This document shows, one piece after another, positions 19,543-30,925 of a DNA stretch of 64,000 bases. The stretch is from Profundibacter amoris (lineage in GTDB: Bacteria; Pseudomonadota; Alphaproteobacteria; Rhodobacterales; Rhodobacteraceae). The stretch spans positions 3,300,001-3,364,000 of the forward strand of contig NZ_CP032125.1 of NCBI RefSeq assembly GCF_003544895.1, written 5' to 3'. The notes below the pieces were generated by a model. The model made no database searches. It had not been told where the DNA came from and saw only the letters and a program-made list of their open reading frames with translations. How positions within the stretch are numbered: the stretch's first letter is position 1; every line of letters begins with the position of its first letter. Position numbers and translations under genes: made by a program.

Positions 19543-20424
19543 TCAGCGGTCAAGCGCAATGCGCAGAATCCGCCAGATAACCAGCAATAAAAGCAGATCC
19601 ATACCCAGTGCCAAAGGCAACTCGGCTGTATCCGCCTTGTTGAACGGCGTCACATACAGAGCCAGCCCCGTGATCGTATCCTGCACCGACACAAACAGCA
19701 GCGCAAAGATGTTGTTGGCGAAATGCAGACCGATCCCGGCCCCCAGACTGCCGGTTCTTTGCACCAGATCCGAAGCAATCAGCGCCATGGCAAAGGTCAC
19801 CCCGATCACCAGCCATTTGTTGTTGCCCATCGCCGGATCCCAATGCAGTGCGGCAAACAGGGCGGCAGGCAGGACCATCCAGACAAGCGGCGATTTGAAC
19901 CGTGCGGCCAGTTGCTGTTGCAGATAACCGCGAAAGACCAGCTCCTCGGCGCCGGTCTGGATCAGGATCAGGGGAACGGCATAGGGCAGATAGCCCAGCC
20001 ATTCCTGCAGCGGCAGGTTGGGTTGCACTGGCTGGAACCACAGCATGACCGCGCTATAGGCCGCCATAACCAGCAGCACCGTGACGCTCGCGGTCAGGAA
20101 ACCGCGGATGGTCACATCCAGCGGCCCGAACAAGGTGCCCGGCCCGCGCATGTGGCAGGCGGGGGCGGCGATGATCGGGCCCAGCGCCATGCCGATAAAG
20201 GTAAACAGCATGATCAGGGTCGGCACCGCGCCTTGCACCGTCAGCACCGCGTTGGCCCAGCGCAAAGACCCCATTGGAAAGGTGGCGATAACGCCCGCCC
20301 AGAACACCAGCCCGATAAAGCCGATGTAAACGAACAGGATCAGCAGGATGCCAAGCCCCAGCCGCCAGAGTTGCGGATACAGGCAGGCGGGGGCGATATA
20401 GGCGTTGAATTCGGGGCTGCGCAT
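19543..20424 (-). CDS. CPBP-family intramembrane metalloprotease (Abi/CAAX protease-like)
   Basis: 293 residues from ATG 20424, which gives a polytopic protein with about seven helices. The CPBP signature is present: AEELVFRGYLQQQL (Glu-Glu and Arg), ALHWDP, and HFANNIFAL, the zinc-site motifs of the CAAX/Rce1-like family. Bacterial members cleave membrane proteins or process bacteriocin-type peptides; most, including this one, lack a known substrate. It is a single gene, divergent from the small ParB-like gene with 76 bp between starts. Confidence 0.87.
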   Translation of the reverse strand: MRSPEFNAYIAPACLYPQLWRLGLGILLILFVYIGFIGLVFWAGVIATFPMGSLRWANAVLTVQGAVPTLIMLFTFIGMALGPIIAAPACHMRGPGTLFGPLDVTIRGFLTASVTVLLVMAAYSAVMLWFQPVQPNLPLQEWLGYLPYAVPLILIQTGAEELVFRGYLQQQLAARFKSPLVWMVLPAALFAALHWDPAMGNNKWLVIGVTFAMALIASDLVQRTGSLGAGIGLHFANNIFALLFVSVQDTITGLALYVTPFNKADTAELPLALGMDLLLLLVIWRILRIALDR

Positions 20425-20500
20425 GGGGCGGCAGCATTCAGCAAAGATAGGGGTTGTGCAAGGTGGAAATGTGGTCAAACTGCGTTTCAGGAGGCCCCTT

Positions 20501-20749
20501 ATGCTGGTCAAAGAACTTTTCCCCGTCGCCCAAATCCGCGTGCCGGTCAAACGCGCCAAAACGCTTGATCCGGCCAAGGTGCAGGAAATCGCCGAAAGCA
20601 TGCTGGAAGAGGGCCAGACCACGCCCATCCGGGTGCGCAAAAGCAAGGATGGTTATGTGCTGATCGAAGGGCTGCACCGTCTGGAGGCGCTAAAGGCGCT
20701 GGGCGAGGAAACGGTCGAGGGATATCTGGTAAGGGCGGTGCTGCATTGA
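20501..20749 (+). CDS. Small ParB/sulfiredoxin-fold protein
   Basis: 82 residues from ATG 20501, with CAGGAGG just upstream. It consists only of a ParB N-terminal/sulfiredoxin-like domain: VPVKRAKTLDPAKVQEIAESM then GYVLIEGLHRLEALKALGEE, where GLHRLEA matches the nucleotide-binding GxHRxxA motif. There is no HTH or dimer domain, so it is not a chromosome-partition ParB. Stand-alone members include sulfiredoxin (which needs a Cys, absent here) and CTPase-like folds. Function unknown. Confidence 0.75.
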   Translation: MLVKELFPVAQIRVPVKRAKTLDPAKVQEIAESMLEEGQTTPIRVRKSKDGYVLIEGLHRLEALKALGEETVEGYLVRAVLH

Positions 20750-20772
20750 GGGGGAGAACGGCAGAACCAAAC

Positions 20773-21510
20773 CTAGTTCGCCTTGGGGATGTCGCTGGCG
20801 CAGATTACAGGCGGTTGCACAAGGCTGTAAGAGCGCCCAAACCTTCTGCCTGAATAACTCCATTGTCTTGCTTGCATTCCTGAAATTTCAATGATCCTAG
20901 GTGAGTGTTCCCCGATCAATATGCCCAATGTTAAATCTTCTATGGAATAGATCCTTTGGGCACGTTCGTAACTATGGCTATTATTATAGTTATACTCATA
21001 GGTAGGTGTCTGAATCAGACATGTTTTTGAAAGATCAGTTTCACGAACAACCGTATAAAGCGGCTTTGAAATAAAGTAATAAGCGGTAACTGGCACAACA
21101 AGAATTGCCAAAGACATTGCGATTGCAATAGACCACGCCCACCTTATATTTTGCACAAAAATCAGAATGGCACAGATAACCCCAATAGATGCCACTCCAC
21201 TTAAGCCGTGGTTATTATATCTGCTCCCAGTTTCAGGAAATGAGGTGGCCACGGCTCCAAAAAACGTCAAAATTATCAGAAACGATATGACAAGATTTGT
21301 AATGAAGAGCTGAGTTGAGCGGTGGATCAGCGCCGAGATGTAACAGGCCAAGTTGAGGCCAATAGCCAAATAGAAACCCGTTTCAAGCGGCGCGCTCGCC
21401 CATGTACGGCCATTGGTTCCCAACAGAATGTAAATAATGGTCAAAAAAGCAAAGGTAACGGGTAAAAGTGCAACGATAGTTGCAAAAGAAATTGATCTAG
21501 GTTTAAGCAT
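20773..21510 (-). CDS. Hypothetical membrane protein
   Basis: 245 residues from ATG 21510 (AAAAGGCG upstream; a GTG at 21558 would add 16 residues). Five hydrophobic segments occupy the first ~165 residues. A soluble C-terminal part follows with an Asn/Tyr-rich patch (TYEYNYNNSHSYERAQ), two Cys and an ILIGEHSPRIIEISG stretch. No family recognised. Codon use is A+T-richer than in the flanking genes, hinting at recent acquisition or low constraint. It is a single gene between convergent ParB-like and divergent ilvD. Confidence 0.6.
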   Translation of the reverse strand: MLKPRSISFATIVALLPVTFAFLTIIYILLGTNGRTWASAPLETGFYLAIGLNLACYISALIHRSTQLFITNLVISFLIILTFFGAVATSFPETGSRYNNHGLSGVASIGVICAILIFVQNIRWAWSIAIAMSLAILVVPVTAYYFISKPLYTVVRETDLSKTCLIQTPTYEYNYNNSHSYERAQRIYSIEDLTLGILIGEHSPRIIEISGMQARQWSYSGRRFGRSYSLVQPPVICASDIPKAN

Positions 21511-21735
21511 TTTACGCCTTTTGGAAAGCTGACCTGTGCCAAAACCTATATTGATCACGAGAAATCACAAGAGAGTTTGGCAAGGGCGTGAATCAGCGCA
21601 TTGCAAACAAAAGGCCACTATTCTTCAATAGCCACCATTATCTGGCCGAACCTTCCTATTATCCCACCTCATCCCCACTTGAAGCCACCGCCCCCATCCC
21701 CTATTCAAATCCTAGGCATTATTCAGGGGTCCATC

Positions 21736-23469
21736 ATGAAAAACATCAAGTTCGACAAATCAAACCTTCCCAGCCGTCATGTTACCGAAGGGCCGGAGCG
21801 GGCGCCGCATCGCTCTTACCTTTATGCGATGGGCCTGAGCGAGGAAGAAATCCACCAGCCGCTGGTCGGTGTCGCCACCTGCTGGAACGAGGCCGCGCCC
21901 TGTAACATCGCCCTGAGCCGTCAGGCGCAGGTGGTCAAGATGGGCGTGAAAGCCGCCGAAGGCACGCCGCGCGAATTTACCACCATCACCGTCACCGACG
22001 GCATCGCCATGGGCCACGAGGGGATGCGTTCCTCTCTTGCCAGCCGCGAGGCGATTGCGGATTCGGTTGAACTGACCATGCGCGGCCATTGCTATGACGC
22101 GCTGGTGGGTCTGGCCGGTTGTGACAAATCCCTGCCCGGCATGATGATGGCGATGGTGCGTCTGAATGTGCCCAGCGTATTCATTTACGGCGGGTCGATC
22201 CTGCCCGGTCGTCTGGATGGCCGCGACGTGACCGTTCAGGATGTGTTCGAGGCCGTGGGCCAGCATCAGGCGGGCAACATGACCGACGCCGAGCTGGAAA
22301 TGTTGGAATCGGTTGCCTGCCCCTCGGCCGGTGCCTGCGGTGGCCAGTTCACCGCCAACACCATGGCTTGCGTGAGCGAGGCGATCGGCCTTGCCCTGCC
22401 CAATTCTGCTGGCGCCCCCGCCCCTTACGAGAGCCGCGACCAGTATGCCGAGGCATCAGGCGTGGCGGTGATGAACCTGCTTCAGAAAAACATCCGCGCA
22501 CGCGATATCGTCACCCGCGAGGCGCTGATCAATGCGGCGCGTGTGGTGGCCTGCACCGGTGGCTCGACCAACGCCGGTCTGCACCTGCCCGCGATTGCCC
22601 ACGAGGCAGGCATTGATTTCGATCTGACTGACGTTTGCGACATCTTCCGCGACACCCCCTATTTCGTCGATCTGAAACCGGGCGGGCAGTATGTGGCCAA
22701 GGATCTGTATGAAGCCGGCGGCGTGCCGGTGATCATGAAGGAACTGGACAAGGCCGGCCTGATCCACCGCGATATCATAACCTGCACCGGCCGCAGCATG
22801 GGCGAGGAAATCGACATCGTCACCCGTCAGGCCGACGGCAAGGTGATCTATCCGGTGGAAACGCCGCTGTCAGCCACTGGTGGTGTGGTTGGCCTGAAGG
22901 GCAATCTGGCCCCCGATGGCGCGATTGTAAAAGTCGCCGGCATGGAAGCCGATCAGCAGGTCTTTAGCGGTCCGGCCCGTGTGTTCGAATGCGAGGAAGA
23001 CGCCTTCGAGGCGGTGCAAAAGCGCGAGTATAAAGAAGGCGAGGTTCTGGTGATCCGCAATGAAGGCCCCGCCGGCGGCCCCGGTATGCGTGAAATGCTG
23101 GCGACCACGGCGGCCCTGTCGGGTCAGGGCATGGGCAAGAAAGTGGCGCTGATCACGGACGGCCGTTTTTCGGGTGCGACCCGCGGTTTCTGTGTGGGCC
23201 ATGTTGGTCCCGAGGCTGCACATGGCGGCCCGATTGCAATGGTGCAGGATGGCGACATCATCACGCTGGATGCGATCAAGGGCGAAATCTCGGTCAACAT
23301 TGACGATGCGGAAATGGCCAAACGCAAGGACGCATGGGGTGGTCCGCGCAAGACGATCTATTCGTCCGGTGCCTTGTGGAAATACGCCCAGCAGGTTGGT
23401 CCGACCAGACTGGGCGCTGTCACCCATCCGGGTGCCAAGGCCGAAGGCCATATCTATATGGACCTTTGA
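21736..23469 (+). CDS. ilvD: Dihydroxy-acid dehydratase
   Basis: 577 residues, family length. Converts 2,3-dihydroxy-isovalerate and -methylvalerate to the 2-oxo acids of valine and isoleucine synthesis; needs an Fe-S cluster. Visible motifs: [10 protein letters not shown] near residue 60, [30 protein letters not shown], and near the end [22 protein letters not shown]. The ATG at 21736 fits homologues; further upstream in-frame codons encode low-quality Pro-rich sequence and are not believed. The stop overlaps the next ATG (TGATG). Confidence 0.97.
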   Translation: MKNIKFDKSNLPSRHVTEGPERAPHRSYLYAMGLSEEEIHQPLVGVATCWNEAAPCNIALSRQAQVVKMGVKAAEGTPREFTTITVTDGIAMGHEGMRSSLASREAIADSVELTMRGHCYDALVGLAGCDKSLPGMMMAMVRLNVPSVFIYGGSILPGRLDGRDVTVQDVFEAVGQHQAGNMTDAELEMLESVACPSAGACGGQFTANTMACVSEAIGLALPNSAGAPAPYESRDQYAEASGVAVMNLLQKNIRARDIVTREALINAARVVACTGGSTNAGLHLPAIAHEAGIDFDLTDVCDIFRDTPYFVDLKPGGQYVAKDLYEAGGVPVIMKELDKAGLIHRDIITCTGRSMGEEIDIVTRQADGKVIYPVETPLSATGGVVGLKGNLAPDGAIVKVAGMEADQQVFSGPARVFECEEDAFEAVQKREYKEGEVLVIRNEGPAGGPGMREMLATTAALSGQGMGKKVALITDGRFSGATRGFCVGHVGPEAAHGGPIAMVQDGDIITLDAIKGEISVNIDDAEMAKRKDAWGGPRKTIYSSGALWKYAQQVGPTRLGAVTHPGAKAEGHIYMDL

Positions 23470-24170
23470 TGCTGCGGCACTTCGGGATTGCGCTGGCATC
23501 CCTGATGGTACTAACCGGTTGTGCAGGAACGGGCGGCGGCTTTGCCCTGCCCAAACCCGCGCCCGAACAGATCAGGGTCGCAAACAAGGAAGTGTTGATT
23601 GCAGGGCCAAAAGGGTTCTGCATTGACCCGACCGAAACACAGGACGCGGACGGCAGTGCCTTTGTCCTGCTGGGCAGTTGTGCGGCGATTGCAAATTCGC
23701 GCAGCAAACCACACCCGAAAGTGCCTGCAATCCTGACCGCTACAGTGTCCCAAAAAAGCACAAACCCGCCGATAACCGGTTCCATGCCCGCTCTGGCGGA
23801 ATTCTTTAGATCAAAAGCAGGCCGCGCGGCGCTGAGCCGGGACGGGAATGCAGACACCGTCGAGGTGGTCAAAACACTGGATCGGGACGGCGTATTCTAT
23901 ATCCGCGCACGGGACAGCAGTTCGGACATATTGGCAGGGGCGGCGAATGAATACTGGCGGGCCTTGTTCGACGTGAACGGCCGGATTGTTTCGGCCTCTG
24001 TATTCGGGCTTAGGGAACATCCGATTGCTTCTGAAAAGGGCTTTGAGGTCTTGCGGGGGTTCACCAACCGGATCAGAGCCGGAAATACCGCAGGCCCCGA
24101 CAAGGTTGTCACGGAAAACAAACCGCGCATCCCCTTTTTCAAGCGGGTGTTTAAAAGGAAACCCGAATAG
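23469..24170 (+). CDS. Putative lipoprotein downstream of ilvD
   Basis: 233 residues. The N-terminus [20 protein letters not shown] carries a lipobox with Cys18, so it should be lipid-anchored in the periplasm. A soluble domain follows (GPKGFCIDPTETQDADGSAF; VKTLDRDGVFYIRARDSS) and a basic C-terminal tail (FFKRVFKRKPE). No enzymatic motif is visible. Homologues in roseobacters have, to my recollection, been labelled cation transport ATPase, which this sequence does not support: there is no P-type DKTGT motif and no membrane helices. Translationally linked to ilvD. Confidence 0.75.
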   Translation: MLRHFGIALASLMVLTGCAGTGGGFALPKPAPEQIRVANKEVLIAGPKGFCIDPTETQDADGSAFVLLGSCAAIANSRSKPHPKVPAILTATVSQKSTNPPITGSMPALAEFFRSKAGRAALSRDGNADTVEVVKTLDRDGVFYIRARDSSSDILAGAANEYWRALFDVNGRIVSASVFGLREHPIASEKGFEVLRGFTNRIRAGNTAGPDKVVTENKPRIPFFKRVFKRKPE

Positions 24171-24203
24171 GGTTACATTGCGGCAAGTATAATCAGGAAT
24201 GAC

Positions 24204-24977
24204 ATGGCAAACCGGTTCAGTAATATTATTCAGAAAGCCGCCCGGCGCAGATCATTGCGCCACTGGAACAGATTGGCACAAGCGGCCCGTGGCATGGATC
24301 TGGCAACATTACGTGCGGTCCGTTCCTCGGCCCGCGCCCTGATACGACCCTTGCGCGATGTGATGCATGTGGCCGACAGCCGGTTGATGCTGCCCTTGAT
24401 CGGGTCAAACGCCATTCAGTCACCGCCGAATTCCGACTGGTCCTATCGACCGGAACTATGGCGCGGTCCGATAGAACCGCGCGGTATCGCTGCCGTGCGC
24501 AACAAGGCCAAGCTGGGGGCCGAGGCAATGGTATTCCACGATTGCAAAATCAGCGAGTTGACCCTGCGCCAGATCCGAAACACCCATGAACGCGATCTGG
24601 CCCCGTTTGGCCTGACGATGGATGTGTTCAAATTTGACGGCACCTATTTGTCACTGGTGCTGAACCTGCCCGATACGGCGGTTCAGGGCCTGAAGAAAAA
24701 ACACCTGCTTCGCTTGGATGCCATTGTCGAAATGGAAAAGCCGCTGGAAATTTTCGCCCGCCTGAACATCAAACACGGTCCGAACACCGAACAGATCGTG
24801 CGTGAATTGCCGCTAAATCAGGACGAGGTGATGGTGGAATTCGATCTGGCCTATACCCGTCTGAATGACAAACGGGCCGAACGCATGTGGATCGAGCTGA
24901 TATTTGAAGGTCCACAGATGAACCGGATCATCCTGCGCGACATCACCTTCAACCGCCGCCCGCGTGCCGAACTGTAA
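24204..24977 (+). CDS. Conserved hypothetical protein, DUF6478-like
   Basis: 257 residues. A basic N-terminus (RRSLRHWNRLAQAARGMDL) leads into WSYRPELWRGPI and a beta-rich domain with FHDCKISELTLRQI and VFKFDGTYLSLVLNLP, which I associate with the Rhodobacterales family DUF6478. No signal peptide, no catalytic motif. It lies 33 bp after the lipoprotein gene and 20 bp before the next, so it is likely in one transcript with ilvD. Function unknown; the domain name is from memory. Confidence 0.65.
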   Translation: MANRFSNIIQKAARRRSLRHWNRLAQAARGMDLATLRAVRSSARALIRPLRDVMHVADSRLMLPLIGSNAIQSPPNSDWSYRPELWRGPIEPRGIAAVRNKAKLGAEAMVFHDCKISELTLRQIRNTHERDLAPFGLTMDVFKFDGTYLSLVLNLPDTAVQGLKKKHLLRLDAIVEMEKPLEIFARLNIKHGPNTEQIVRELPLNQDEVMVEFDLAYTRLNDKRAERMWIELIFEGPQMNRIILRDITFNRRPRAEL

Positions 24978-24997
24978 ACACAGGAGGGAACCCGCCC

Positions 24998-25366
24998 ATG
25001 AGCGAGCCAACACTGACCGCAACCCGCCTGTCCGAAGGTGTCTGGGAAGGCGTTTTGACCGGTTACAGCGAAGCACCCGACATCGAAGCGACCCATCTGG
25101 GTGTGCCGCTGGATGGCGTGACTGTCACACAGGACGGGGACAATGCCCGCTGGCTGGTGCAAGTGCCCGTTCCCGCTTCGGCTCTGTCGGACGGGTTGCA
25201 GACGATTGTCATTTCCGACAGGCGCACTGGCGCTACGCTGAACAGTTTTACCATTCTGGCCGGTAGCGATCTGGATGATGACATCCGCAGCGAAGTCGCC
25301 CTGTTGCGGGCCGAACTGGATATGTTGAAAAAGGCGTTCCGGCGCCATTGTGTCGAAACCATGTGA
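24998..25366 (+). CDS. Conserved hypothetical protein
   Basis: 122 residues with a good GGAGGG site 9 bp before the ATG. The body is beta-rich (WEGVLTGYSEAPDIEATHLG; TLNSFTILAG), and the C-terminal ~35 residues (DDIRSEVALLRAELDMLKKAFRRH) look like an amphipathic coiled coil, possibly for oligomerisation. No family recognised. Its spacing from the preceding gene suggests a pair. Confidence 0.65.
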   Translation: MSEPTLTATRLSEGVWEGVLTGYSEAPDIEATHLGVPLDGVTVTQDGDNARWLVQVPVPASALSDGLQTIVISDRRTGATLNSFTILAGSDLDDDIRSEVALLRAELDMLKKAFRRHCVETM

Positions 25367-25383
25367 CGCCGCGTTTCGGGTGA

Positions 25384-27465
<2,082 letters not shown>

Positions 27466-27474
27466 ACAGGTTTC

Positions 27475-27497
27475 GGGGTCAATTACCCGCTGACCCC
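27475..27497 (+). terminator. Hairpin downstream of fadH
   Basis: GGGGTCA / TGACCCC stem with a 9-nt loop, 9 bp after the fadH stop. The following T-run (GATTGTTTTC) is offset, so termination may be weak. The rest of the gap to 27711 shows no gene. Confidence 0.5.
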
Positions 27498-27711
27498 GCC
27501 GATTGTTTTCATTCCAGTGCCAAAATTGTGGCATTTCACGGAATTGCCTTGATTTGTTCTTGGTAAAATTCCTGTAAAACAAGGGTGTTCCCCTGTTTCC
27601 GCATTCGGGACGATCCCAAACAAACCCCAGTATTGTCCGGCCCTCTCCCCATTCTTGCCTGAATTGGCGGCGATATATTTATCACTGCCACATAACACTA
27701 CAGGAACAAAG

Positions 27712-28617
27712 ATGGATAGATTAACTGAGATGGAGGCCTTCGCCACCGTTGTGGATCAAGGCGGCTTCACAGATGCCGCCCGCAAGATGGGCATCTCCAA
27801 ATCAGCCGTATCAAAACATGTCTCATCGCTTGAGGCGCGTCTGGGGGCGCGGCTGCTAAACAGAACAACCCGGCGGGTTAGCCCGACGGAAATAGGACTG
27901 GCATATTACGATCGCGCACGCCGCGTTCTGAACGATGCCGGAGAAGCGGATGCACTGGTAACCTCTATGCAAACAGCACCTTCTGGACTATTGCGAATTT
28001 CGGTTGCAACGGATTTCGGCGTGAACCATTTGTCGCCGATACTGGGCGAATTCCTACAGGAATTTCCCGATATCACCGTCAATATGGTGCTGAATAACCG
28101 CTACGTCGAACTGATTTCGGAAGGGTTTGACCTTGCTGTGCGGATCGGAGAGCTGGAGGATAGCACGCTGCGTGCCCGAAAGCTGACCGAAACCACAAAA
28201 CGCATGGTCGGTTCACCCGCCTATTTTGAAAAATATGGCCGTCCGCAAAAGATCGACGATCTGAACGAACACAAGCTGTTGCACTATTCAAACCAGTCCA
28301 ACGGCAGCGTTTGGAAACTGACCGCCCCGTCCGGCGAAAAACGTCAGGTGCGCACAGCTGGCTGGCTGTCGGTGAATGACGGGCAATCGCTGTTGAATGC
28401 GGCTGTTTCCGGCCTTGGCATCGCCTATTTGCCCAGCTTCCTTTATGCAGATGCGCTGGCCAAGGGCCTTGTGGAAGAGGCCATTCCGGACCTGCCCAAT
28501 GAAATGCAGGGGATCTATGCGGTCTACCCACCCGGCCGGTTTACCCAGCCAAAGGTGCGGGCCTTTATTGACTTCCTTGTGCAGTCATTTGCCAGCAAAG
28601 GGCCGGATGCGTGGTAA
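27712..28617 (+). CDS. LysR-family transcriptional regulator
   Basis: 301 residues from ATG 27712. N-terminal winged HTH (MEAFATVVDQGGFTDAARKM, KSAVSKHVSSLEARLGARLL) followed by a periplasmic-binding-protein-like effector domain. Similar to the CrgA/DsdC-like branch (LLNRTTRRVSPTEIGLAYYD). The target is unknown: the upstream neighbour is fadH on the same strand and the downstream OmpA operon is convergent, so no divergent partner gene is available. A 246-bp gap precedes it. Confidence 0.9.
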   Translation: MDRLTEMEAFATVVDQGGFTDAARKMGISKSAVSKHVSSLEARLGARLLNRTTRRVSPTEIGLAYYDRARRVLNDAGEADALVTSMQTAPSGLLRISVATDFGVNHLSPILGEFLQEFPDITVNMVLNNRYVELISEGFDLAVRIGELEDSTLRARKLTETTKRMVGSPAYFEKYGRPQKIDDLNEHKLLHYSNQSNGSVWKLTAPSGEKRQVRTAGWLSVNDGQSLLNAAVSGLGIAYLPSFLYADALAKGLVEEAIPDLPNEMQGIYAVYPPGRFTQPKVRAFIDFLVQSFASKGPDAW

Positions 28618-28657
28618 CATGCCTGCTACAGGTCTGTGAGCGTAAATGGTGACAAAG

Positions 28658-29620
28658 TTAGCGGGTCGAGGTGTCTATCACTTCGACCCGTCTGTTTTGG
28701 GCACGGCCGTCTTCGGTCATGTTGGTGGCGCGGGGGGATAGAAACCCGTTCCCCTCGGCGCTGATTTGTTTCTTGTCTACGCCATAGTCATTGATCAGGC
28801 GGCGCACCACGGATGCCGCACGTTTCTTGGACAGGGCAATATTTCCAGCCAGCGACCCTTCGGCATCGGTATGGCCAACCAGTGCGAATGTGCGGTCCGG
28901 ATGCGCCTTTATGTAATCGGCCAATGCGGCAAGCGAGGCAAAGTCGCCCACCCCTAGATCGGACGATCCGGTTTGAAACACCAGATCTTCCAGAATGTAG
29001 TGCCCTTTTTCCTTTAAAGCTTGCTCCAGCGGCAATGCCGGTTGCTCTGCGGGCGGCGGTTCGGAAATGCTGATCAGGGCGGGGCTGGTGGTCGTGGTGA
29101 CCAACGCGGTTTCATCTGTGGGTTCACCGACACGCACCAACTGCACAAAACCGGCATTCTGGCTGCGACTGACCAGCAGGGTGACATATTCGGGGGTATC
29201 ATCCGTTTTGCGTTCGGCCGAAAGAAACCGGAAATCGCCCAGATCAACATGCATCACGGGTTCGGGTATCACATCGGTTTCAAACCGGAAATCGAACCCG
29301 CCGCAGGCATCGGTTGCACACTCGAAAACCACCTTGAACCCATCATCTGTCAACTGTTTCTTCAACGGGTCAAGAATTTGCAGCGTTGTCAGGCCGGTTG
29401 CTGTGATCTTCCATGCCTGTTGCATCACTTCGCCTTCGGCCTTAACCGATGGCAGTTCGCCATTTTGCCACGCGCCAACCGGCACCTTGTAGCTGCCGCG
29501 TTCGTTGATTTTTTCACCTGCAAGCACCGCATTGCCCGGAAAATCCAGCAACGCGGCCATCGTGGCCATCGGCATCAAGGCAACGCAAGCAATGGCCATT
29601 ATAAAGGTTCGGATACTCAT
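28658..29620 (-). CDS. OmpA-family outer membrane / peptidoglycan-binding protein
   Basis: 320 residues. Signal peptide (residues 1-22, IACVALMPMATMAALLD), an N-terminal domain of about 190 residues with two Cys (FECATDACGGFDFRFE) and no obvious beta-barrel repeat, then a C-terminal OmpA/MotB domain. That domain reads FALVGHTDAEGSLAGNIALS, KKRAASVVRRLINDYGV and AQNRRVEV, containing the Asp and Arg that bind diaminopimelate. It is probably a periplasmic anchor to peptidoglycan. ATGA overlap with the upstream AhpD-like gene. Confidence 0.87.
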   Translation of the reverse strand: MSIRTFIMAIACVALMPMATMAALLDFPGNAVLAGEKINERGSYKVPVGAWQNGELPSVKAEGEVMQQAWKITATGLTTLQILDPLKKQLTDDGFKVVFECATDACGGFDFRFETDVIPEPVMHVDLGDFRFLSAERKTDDTPEYVTLLVSRSQNAGFVQLVRVGEPTDETALVTTTTSPALISISEPPPAEQPALPLEQALKEKGHYILEDLVFQTGSSDLGVGDFASLAALADYIKAHPDRTFALVGHTDAEGSLAGNIALSKKRAASVVRRLINDYGVDKKQISAEGNGFLSPRATNMTEDGRAQNRRVEVIDTSTR

Positions 29621-30180
29621 CGGCTTTGTGAATGATACTCGTCATTGGGGCGCATATCCGAGGCCGAAGCCACGCGGTTCGTCATGTTAAAGAACGCAGC
29701 CACCGCACCGATATCCCAGATATCGCGATCACTGAACCCGACATCGCGCAGCGCCTGACGGTCGGGTTCTTCGATTCTGGCGCTGTCCTCGGTCAGTTTG
29801 GCGGCAAAATCCAGCATCGCCTTCTGGCGGGCGTCCAGATCGGCGGCGCGATAGTTCATTACCATCATTTCCCCGAGGATCGGATCACCCGACAATTCCC
29901 GCACCGCAGCACCATGCGCCGCAAGGCAATAGTAACATTTGTTGATCGACGAAACCACGACCGCAATCATCTCGCGTTCCAGTTTGGTCAGCCCGCTGTC
30001 GCCCAGCATCAGGTCGTTATACAGCGCCGCAAATGTGTTCAGCTTGTCGATATCAAAGGCATAGGCCTGCAAAACATTTGGGATCAGCCCCAGTTTATCG
30101 GTGCAGAGGTCGAAATATTTCTGTGTACCCTCGGGTAATGGCTCGACCATGGGCAGGTCGAGGGCGATCGGTCGTTTCAT
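29617..30180 (-). CDS. AhpD-like peroxidase-related protein
   Basis: 187 residues from ATG 30180 (a TTG at 30192 would add four). The carboxymuconolactone decarboxylase/AhpD motif is INKCYYCLAAHGAAVRE, with the CxxC pair and His expected for alkylhydroperoxidase-type thiol activity. The sequence follows the uncharacterised peroxidase-related family (GLIPNVLQAYA near the N-terminus). It sits between the GNAT and OmpA genes in a four-gene leftward unit and could protect the envelope from peroxides, but this is inference. Confidence 0.85.
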   Translation of the reverse strand: MKRPIALDLPMVEPLPEGTQKYFDLCTDKLGLIPNVLQAYAFDIDKLNTFAALYNDLMLGDSGLTKLEREMIAVVVSSINKCYYCLAAHGAAVRELSGDPILGEMMVMNYRAADLDARQKAMLDFAAKLTEDSARIEEPDRQALRDVGFSDRDIWDIGAVAAFFNMTNRVASASDMRPNDEYHSQSR

Positions 30181-30205
30181 ATCTTTTGTCAAACCTGCTA
30201 AGCCC

Positions 30206-30925
30206 TTATTTTTGATCTTTTATTCTGTAGTGGTAGTATCCCACATTTTCCATCCCCAGGGAAGCATACAGCCGGTTTGCGGGCAGATTATCGCGCAGGC
30301 AAATCACGCTGAAACCGGTGGCACCGTTATCTTGTGCCCATTTTGCCGCGACCCCCATGATGTTGACGGCCACGCCCTGCCTGCGCTGCTCGGGCACGAC
30401 TTCCAGCGCATGCAGCATGGCGGTGGTGCCGTGGATGGCCACATAGGCGACACCGGCGGCGCGGTCGTTCTGGCGGGCAAGGATGGCGGTTTTCGGCCCC
30501 CTGGCGCGGGCCATCACGGCCTGACGTCCCGCGCCGATCCCCTGTTCGGTCCAGATTTCATTGATGATGGCCAGCGGTGGCCAGACCGCAAAGGCGGCAA
30601 GACGTTCGGGGGCAATTTTGGTCAGGGTTTCAACGGGGCAGGCATACTGGTTTACCGGATCCTTGATGCGATAGCCTTTGGCCTCGAGCAGGGCATCCAG
30701 CGCCTCGTCCCCCTGCCGGATCATGAACAGATGCGGTTGCCCCAAGGCATCCTGCGCCTGTTCCGCAACACTGATATCTTCGGACGTTACAGGACCGTTG
30801 GCAGTGGCCGACGATACCCGCTGCCCCCCGCCATCACCACGCCGGATGGTCCAGTTGCCCACGGTCAGATATTCGGCAGCGGGCCATGTGGCATCGGTGG
30901 TTTGATACAGGATTTGCGGCGTCAT
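30206..30925 (-). CDS. GNAT-family N-acetyltransferase
   Basis: 239 residues. The C-terminal half contains the acetyl-CoA pattern: VAYVAIHGTTAMLHALEVVPEQRRQGVAVNI (split here by position, with VPEQRRQGVA as the P-loop R/QxxGxG/A) and LYASLGMENVGYYHYR at the end. The N-terminal ~100 residues are divergent. Acceptor unknown. The ATG overlaps the stop of the CinA-like gene by 4 bp. Confidence 0.83.
   Translation of the reverse strand: MTPQILYQTTDATWPAAEYLTVGNWTIRRGDGGGQRVSSATANGPVTSEDISVAEQAQDALGQPHLFMIRQGDEALDALLEAKGYRIKDPVNQYACPVETLTKIAPERLAAFAVWPPLAIINEIWTEQGIGAGRQAVMARARGPKTAILARQNDRAAGVAYVAIHGTTAMLHALEVVPEQRRQGVAVNIMGVAAKWAQDNGATGFSVICLRDNLPANRLYASLGMENVGYYHYRIKDQK

Noticed and set aside
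20501-20749. Chromosome partition ParB
   Set aside because: Only the N-terminal domain is present, with no HTH, no parA and no parS sites.
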